Below the pieces are notes generated by a model that made no database searches, was not told where the DNA came from, and saw only the letters and a program-made list of their open reading frames with translations. From positions 1 to 64,000 of the forward strand of contig VYZB01000327.1 in assembly GCA_013397455.1 (NCBI GenBank): a DNA stretch of 64,000 bases, read 5' to 3'. A program made the translations under genes and the position numbers. Below are positions 56,973 through 64,000 of this stretch, piece by piece (the stretch's first letter is position 1; every line of letters begins with the position of its first letter). This stretch comes from Crotophaga sulcirostris. Lineage: Eukaryota > Chordata > Aves > Cuculiformes > Crotophagidae.

Positions 56973-59900
56973 AGCCATCCTTAACTCTCCCTCTGAGCCC
57001 AAAGGCTGAGCTCAGCCGTGCTGAGGGTTACCAGGTTGGAGGTGTGACCATAGTTCACCAGCACTTCGGTCATGTTCCTCTAATGGCCCTTGACACCGCC
57101 AAACAGAAGTAATGGAGAGTGATTCTTCAAAGCAAAGGACTTATAAGAAGCCCAACCTCAGTTTTATTCTGCAGAAAAAACTTTTCTGAAGACATCTGCT
57201 GAAAATTAATATCGATACATCTGTACACATAAATATCAGGGAATTAGACATACATATGATGAGATTATTCAACAGACTGATAAAAATGGTCAGTCTCATA
57301 ACACTTGACTGATGTTAACACCACACTCCTAATTGCCATTCTCATATGTTAAATATCATTATGACTGCATTTTCAAAGCAATCAGCCCCTAAGAATCATA
57401 TCCTAATTTACATTTGTGTATGCAGTAACATATACAGTCTTAAACACCAAAGGTGAAGGGACCAGCCCGGAGAGTTCATCATTGAAACAGGTTAGGACTG
57501 AGTCCTTGAGGCTGGGATTATTGTAGTACTTGACCATCTGTCAGAGTCTAATACTTTCTGATCAGATTCTCTGACATACTCCATGTACAGAGGATGTTAT
57601 GTTTAATATACAATTTACTTATTTGAAGATAATTGATGTTACACAGGATTTCTGATTTATCAGAGTGATAGAAAATATACTGGAAACACATTACAAATCT
57701 AAGAGACAATCAGAAAAATACAACAATTGCAGCACACAGTTCAGTCACAATACCAACGAGATTCCCTTTACTGTTCTCTATAGAATATTCACCATTACTA
57801 CATTCATGTCCCCAGTCACCAGGCAGGAATATGTGGATTGAAACCAGCTCAAGCCTGTTGGTGTCTTTGAAGTTCTTTTGCTAGTTGTCTACTTTTTTGT
57901 ACTCCATGTAGAGTTGAGCCGTTGAACCATATATTTACTCACCTTTGTCCTGGTCTTGTTGACTCAGGGAAATACTTACACAGTCGGCTGATCCACTCAA
58001 CTGTTGATAACTGTTTATCTATAACAAAAGCCACCCTTTTGCCCCCTTTCTGTTGAAATAATTTCAGCTTCTTTGCATAACTCTCTGAGCTTCACAGACG
58101 TATCACCTTTGTTCATCTCCATTGAGCCTTTTTCCATTATAGAGTCCTATTCAGTGAGCCATATTCCACTCCTGGGGGTTTAAGTCAATTCTATCATCAC
58201 TATATTTTTTATGATTCTGAGCTCTCAGCTTTCAATCAGTGACTATTTTCAAGGCTTTTACTCTTATCCTATGCTTAAAATGTACACCATAACAAGAGAG
58301 ATTCTTGGTACCATGCTTTTACGCAGCTCACAATTGAAAACATCTCCTGGAAGGGAAATTTTTTGTTTTATATATATTGATCTGAATTTTTTAAGAAGGA
58401 TTTGGTTTTTTTGTTGTCTTTTTTATAAATATGTGACATCCTAGCTTCCAAAAAACAGTAGAATAGAGGAAATAAATATATACTTATGTCTGCACTAACT
58501 TCTAAAAGTATTGGGGAAAAAAAAAAAGAAAAAGATAAATTGTAACAAGTTGGAACTATGCAAAAAGTTAGAAAAAATATTTTTTAGAGTAATTTACTTA
58601 TCTAGCTGTTTTCTGCTGTTTTCTGGAAAGTAAAATTATCTCAGTGGCTTAAGATGCTTCCTTAGGATTTTCTTTTTCCAAACCAGTCTAATTATTTTAT
58701 GAATGTTACTTCACTTTCAGGTTATGAAGAGGATTCTGCAATAGGTCATTTAAGTATGTACTTAAGATGTCTTGTCTTCTTCTTCAAGCTTCCTTTCAAG
58801 GTATATTTGTATGCTCCTTTTCTGGAGTTATTGAGATTTATTTCTGCTTCTTTCTCCAGCAACTCCAAATCAAATAAATAATGCAGGAATGTTAGTAACA
58901 CTAAAGAAAAAAATATAGCAAACAAGTAAGAAAGCTTTGGGTATTGCTACAAACCACAGCTATCTTATTTTCAGGAGCTTTGAGGGCATACTATCTAAAG
59001 TGTAAAACAATTATGGGAGATAATGGGTCATACCTCATTTCATTCTAATCAATTTTTAAACAACTCCATGCTGTGGTAAAGATGAAAGTACAGATACTTT
59101 TAAAAAGGTAGTTTTGCAAATATAATATCGAGAAAAAAATAATAAGAAAGGAGTTTTACAATTTTTAACTTTGATCAACAGCCTAGAAAAGGTTTTGTTG
59201 CTCTCCATCTGCTTTTCAGCAGTTAGATTCCAGGAGATGAATTATCTAATCTAAATTCACACAGACTGAAAAGCCTGAAAGTCTTTCTTGATATTGGTAC
59301 ATGCATCAGCTACATCCCAGTTTTGTATCAAGCCAACTCACTGACGTACCAGCTTCTTTTCCCCTTTTTCTTTCTGCTATTGCTTCTGTATTTCAGTAGA
59401 TCTCTGAGTGATAGCACAGATGTTGCTCAAAGAAAGCTGGAATAATCTTAAATGAAGAGAATTTCCTTTTTAGAATCTAGAATTTATGACATGAGACAAT
59501 TTGAAGCTACCAGGCAGAAGGTAGGGAAGGAAAGAAAAATAATAAGATAAAGGGAAACCTCTCTTCAGTGGCCCAGCAATGAGGTCACCACATAAGCTTC
59601 CTTTGGGCATCCTCTACAACTTACCAAGTGATGATGACAATGAAGATGATAATGATGAAGAATAATGATTTTCATGTTTTCTCTCTAGTAGAATTACACT
59701 TTTAATTGAGATGCCCTCAAGCTCCCAAGTGGCAGTTTCTTCTTATGACAATATTAGTGCTGGTTGGAGTAGCTTAATTAGAAGTGACTGTTGCATGTTA
59801 ATTGATTGTTAAGTTTTGTGCATGTGTATGAATTGGGTAATATTAATCAAATATGAAAAGGGCTATTACCTTGTTATCTACTAAGATCTGTTTGTTGTAG

Positions 59901-60783
59901 TATGAATTTACAGACCAAAATCTGTAAGGTGAATGGTTAAGGGAACTTAGCACAGTGATAGACTGAAACTACAAGCAAAAAGGCAAGGAGATAGGGGAAA
60001 AGTAGGGCAGTAACCTATTGAAACACCTAGTGGAACACAGGGGCTTAATTCCATTGTATACAGATAGGAATTTAGCGGTTCTGAGATGCTTAGGATATTC
60101 TAGCTATTCCAGAAGAGTGTGGTTCTCCTATAGGGTTTAGATTATTTTTGTTAGCCCGTCTGAGGATATTTCATATACCCCAGGGAATCTGAAATGTCAC
60201 TTGATGCCTTTGTGTGGGTAGTCAAATTGACCGGTAGATATTTGTCTTCTGGGTAATTAACATTAGCTAAAATGAACTCTTGTCAATGTTCATTAGTCGA
60301 AGAGAAAAAGACTCCTTTAGAAGAAAACACAGTAGATTTATATGCTTCTAAGTCAGACTCCTTTTCTGAACCGCTTATTGCATGCGACTGCCATACTCCA
60401 CTGACTAAAGACAGAAATAAAAGAGTGATTCAGTTTTAAATATTGGTGCTTAGTGCCACTTTTGATACTACAGGGTATCCTGTCTCTCCTCCAGGCTGGA
60501 GCTGAAGAGTATCATGGTTTCCTACAGAACCTATGTAATATCTGCTAGCATCATGAAGAGGTCTCAAATAACTTCTGCTGTTTCAGAACTTCAACTTTCT
60601 AACAAAGGTACTTAAAATAGGTCTGCAAGTTTTCATTCATTGAAAAACAATCTGGATGGAAATGTAATATTCAACCTTATAATATCTTGTATTGAATATT
60701 TCCTGTACAGAACTAATTCAAACTGGTGCCATCACACTGAGGGAAAACTAGCTGAAGGGCTAACAGCAAAGTTATGTTAAATT
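56973..60783. other. AT-rich unique DNA with a GC-rich patch at its start
   Basis: 57.0-57.1 kb is GC-rich without a recognised family. The remainder has no gene. A GAT-rich purine run at 59628-59668 (GATGATGACAATGAAGATGA and on) is a short degenerate trinucleotide array, not a coding acid stretch. An A11 run lies at about 58518-58528. Confidence 0.5.
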
Positions 60784-61219
60784 GCAGTGACCAAAGAGGT
60801 CTAGCCAGGACTGGTAGTAGACCCGGTTTTATTTAGCAACTCTATTTATGTTTTATATGAAGGAGTAAATGGCACATTAATTAAATTTTCAGATGATATG
60901 AAATTGGAATGTATTGCAAATATCATTCTGGATGAAGAAATATTATGAAAAGACCAAAGGATGTTAGAATTACTGGCAGGAAATACAATGATATTTAGTC
61001 TTGGGAAATATGCAAGTTGTACATCTGGGGAATAAGAATTCACAGTCTTTCTCCATCAGAATAATCAAACATGGGAACAGTGATATCCTTGGAGATGTTC
61101 AGAAGCTGACTGGCCATAATTCTGAGTAACATGCTGTAACTGGACCTGTTTTGTGTAGGACCTTGGACTGTGTGACCTCTGGAGGTTATTTTCAACTTGT
61201 ATATGTCTGTGCTTCTGTG
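60784..61219 (+). mobile_element. Old CR1 LINE, internally deleted
   Basis: The left part carries palm-region codons of the reverse transcriptase: GPVLFSNSIYV-like residues near 60818-60850, then GTLIKFSDDMKLECIA with the F-S-D-D form of the catalytic motif near 60885-60895. A relic of the KFNLGKCKVLHLG block follows at 60988-61031. Then a deletion joins directly to the far 3' end: TATCCTTGGAGATGTTCAGA, CTGGACCTG, TGACCTCTGGAGG, and a degenerate tail TATGTCTGTGCTTCTGTGA. Several frames are needed, so it is dead. Together with the 22450 copy it shows the same kind of loss of the ORF2 middle. Confidence 0.78.
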
Positions 61220-63740
61220 AAAAGATGAGTCTTTATGCAGGTACAGTGAAAATTTGAGAAGAGGAAAACATGTTTGGGTATTCAGATGAGATTGAAATAA
61301 TATCAATTGCTTATAATGGAAGTTTTTCCATTACAGTACAAGCAGCTATATACACAGGAGTAATTGTTCGAGGGTGACTGGGCTATGACTAAATGTAGAA
61401 GTTTGAGGAAATGTCTATCTCCATTTTCAGTATCTAACTTAAAGTAGATTAATCCCTGCTGTTCTTCTATCACACTGTCTCATATCGATTGGCATATTGC
61501 TTCTAAATCTTTTCTGGTCTGAGCTTTCTCATCATGGGGGCCTTGTGGAATAATAGCCCTCATAGAGGAAAATGTTATTAATTGACCCAACTCTCCAAAC
61601 TGACATGGGGAGAGTGGGAAGGAAGTAAATATCGGTCTAGTTTTGGCCCTAAAAGAATCTAGCTAAATCCAAAAATGTAGTTGTACATTGAATTTTGACC
61701 TGAGTTCTAGTGAGTGTGTATTCTTAGCACACAATTACTAATTCCCTAATTCACTTTGGGCTTAGCTTGCCTTCTGGAACAATTTTTTTCATGTACCATT
61801 AAGAAATCACAAATTCACTTCTCTCTTTCCTGAACGTCTTTCCATGTCTTATAGATACTCATTTTTTTATTTCTCATCACGTCAAATCCTATTGGCTACA
61901 AGAAGGTTTCATGTATGGGAATAATTTCCAGTGATCTGTCATGTATATTTTTAAAATATGAAATCAGCATTTTTTCAATATTATGTCAGTGAATAGGAGT
62001 ACTGTATCTGTGAGTGCATGAAGATATTAAAGTGGCAATTAGATAATTAAATAAAAGAAGATTTATTTTTCAAAAGATGCATCTTTATATCTGGATTTAA
62101 CATGGAATTTTGAAGCCTCAATCCAAGTTTAGAAAAAAAGCTTTTAAGTTTAGTTATTTATGATTTTCACAGAAGACAATGGAAGACAGACAAACCTATG
62201 TTGTTTGTCCTTCATTAGAGACAAACAGCGATTTGCAAACTGACCTTGCAACAATACCACATTCAGCAAAATAGTACACTGATTATTCAAGGATAACATT
62301 AGAGATGGGCTTTGTCTTGTCTGTAGTTCAACGCAGTATTTGGTGAACTTCAAAACAAACTCCATTGTTAGTTCTACACAACAAAATAGGTGCCTAAAAT
62401 CAAAGAAAATTTTTGAAACAAAATCTTTAAATAGCAATCCTTTGAACTAGATGATACACAATTTAACTGCTGAGCTGTTTCTGCCTTCCTGACCTAATGC
62501 CTGATCTGTAGGAATTGTCGGTCATTTTATAATACCTTCCATATGTGACTGTTTACTAATTATTCAGAACCTATCTTTCAAGTTGCTTCTCTAATGTCCG
62601 ACTTAAAAAATAAATACAGTAAAAAATTAAAACAAATTTTTAACACTAGAATAATCCAAATTCCACTGAGAATATAATTTCCTTGTGCCCACTCTGGCCT
62701 GTGATGGACTTGCCAGTCCAGTGCTGGTCAGCTGATTTATTAAGGTGATGCAAGTATTTTATAGGAAATGTAATTTTCTTCGGTTTCTGAAGTAAAAGAA
62801 ACAAAGGAATCTGGAAGAATACAATATATATTGGGTGAAATCTGTAAAGTACATTGTATGCACATTCTCCACATTTTATTCAATCCATTCAAGAAAAAAT
62901 AGAATATGTATTATTGTAGAATACTTAACTTGGGGAAAAAAATTAACTACTTCGTCAAATTCTCATTCAAATAATACCATCAAAGTCTTTCTAAATTTAA
63001 CTAAAACTGAATGAATTATTAGAATGACAATAAATTTTCCAGGGTAATAAACAACCACCTCACTAATGAAGCGTGAAGACAATTGCAAGTAGACACTTAA
63101 TTAGATCATTTATAACTAATTAAGTAGCAAACTTCTATACCCCCTGTCGTTTACTGTTAGTGATGAAAAGAGATAAAGCAGCAGAAGCGTTTTTTCAAAT
63201 GTTAAACTAAGTTTACATGTTCCAAGCAGCTAATGTGCATTTATCCATTTATTTCAGCAGCATCACATGAAGCCTACTTTACAAGTTCTTGAAATGTGAG
63301 AGCTCAATACCTAAAGAGCGAGCTGTTATAATACCTTGATTTGCGATGTATTTACACTTCCAGTTCAAAACATATGCAAAAAAACTTTGCTATGTGGATA
63401 TATGAGCAAAAGGTCTCTTCTTGTTTACAACAGGATCTTTTGTTATTTGGGAAGGTGGTTTCAGTCAGGCAATATTCAGTCAAGGTGATATCACCTTTCC
63501 TGAATTTGTGAGCACCAACAAACAAGTGTTAAGAAAAGGCAATTTTTGTCTACTGTACTTTACACTGCAGAGCTTACCGTAAGTAGATCTTCCAAGGGAA
63601 GATATGGATAAGATGTCAAAAATGATGACATGCATGATAATGTCAGGCCTTCTGTTTTTAACTTTCTGTAAGTTGTAACTCATTTTCAAGTTAAAATGAG
63701 TTAGCTACACATAAGTGTAAGGACATAAGCATGTATATTT
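61220..63740. other. AT-rich unique DNA, no gene seen
   Basis: No gene or named repeat recognised. The longest chance frame is 95 codons at 62150-62437 and has no domain. Confidence 0.55.
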
Positions 63741-63800
63741 CATAGAAACATGGAATCATAGAATCATTTGGTTCGAAAAGACCTTTGAGATCATTTTCAG
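63741..63800 (-). mobile_element. CR1 LINE 3' tip, about 60 bp
   Basis: In window orientation: CATAGAAACATGGAATCATAG, AATCATTTGGTTCG, AAAGACCTTTGAGATCAT, which is a reversed CR1 3' UTR with two or three octamers of the ATTCTATG type. Beyond about 63797 the match ends, so this is one of the shortest CR1 insertions in the window. Confidence 0.75.
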
Positions 63801-64000
63801 TTTGCAAGCTTTTGGAGCTCCAATAGTATCCACTAGGATTCATTTAGGTGACTAGCTTTGGTGCTACCTGACCAAAATATTACACGCTTCATTCAGATAT
63901 GTGTGTCACCATAATTTATAGGATTACCTCATGATATCAATGAAGAAATTGTAGTGTCCCTTAAAATCTTCAGAGACAGATACTTTTAATACAGATGTCC
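63801..64000. other. Unique DNA to the window edge
   Basis: No feature recognised. Confidence 0.5.

Noticed and set aside
59628..59668. GAT/GAA-rich run that would encode an acidic stretch
   Set aside because: Stops interrupt it within 15 codons and the pattern is a degenerate trinucleotide repeat.
1..64000. CRISPR array, tRNA, rRNA or a microbial-type operon
   Set aside because: No regularly spaced repeats with unique spacers, no cloverleaf or rRNA motif, and no closely packed long frames; the content is that of a vertebrate nuclear genome.

Overview
The window is a gene-poor, AT-rich stretch of a bird nuclear genome. The organism call rests on repeats recognised by eye: many copies of the avian LINE CR1, with ORF2 remnants such as [22 protein letters not shown] and LEYCVQFW and 3' ends reading as CR1 octamer tails, together with solo LTRs of avian ERVL type. 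No cellular gene, tRNA, rRNA or CRISPR array could be supported. Every open frame is either a relic of CR1 ORF2, a chance frame inside an LTR, or a short random frame in AT-rich DNA. The window could be intergenic or lie inside a very large intron; the sequence alone cannot decide. Frequent CR1 copies whose tail is built on ATACTGTG would suit a CR1-rich lineage such as woodpeckers and relatives, but that is a guess.

Layout. 1-8.5 kb: three plus-strand CR1 copies (1-273, 1847-2688, 5553-5763) and two minus-strand ones (7445-7890, 8261-8440). 8.5-13.6 kb: unique DNA broken by a (TTCC)n microsatellite that runs into an assembly gap of 146 N (11737-11882). 13.6-17.3 kb: an ERVL-type solo LTR (13648-14227, minus) and a second avian LTR-type repeat (16788-17311, minus). 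18.7-25 kb: old CR1 pieces, including two abutting copies in opposite orientation (22450-23850). 28.4-29.2 kb: an ERVL solo LTR with a target-site duplication. 30.8-32.7 kb: one copy of an unnamed dispersed repeat, a well-kept CR1, and a weak CR1 tail. 38-41 kb: CR1 pieces and a probable ERVL 5' end with a tRNA-Leu-type primer-binding site. 46.5-49.6 kb: an old CR1, the second copy of the unnamed repeat, and an 870-bp solo LTR with its own tandem array. 52.8-57 kb: a well-kept CR1, an ERVL LTR split by a CR1 insertion, and a partial ERVL LTR beside a direct repeat. 60.8-64 kb: a deleted CR1 and a short CR1 tail.

Nothing here works as a gene system. What the window offers is a layered record of retroposition: very old CR1, then ERVL LTRs, then CR1 nested in an ERVL LTR, and a younger CR1 subfamily whose ORF2 C-terminus is still open. 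All element calls come from reading and memory of the families, not from a database search, so boundaries are approximate unless a target-site duplication is given.
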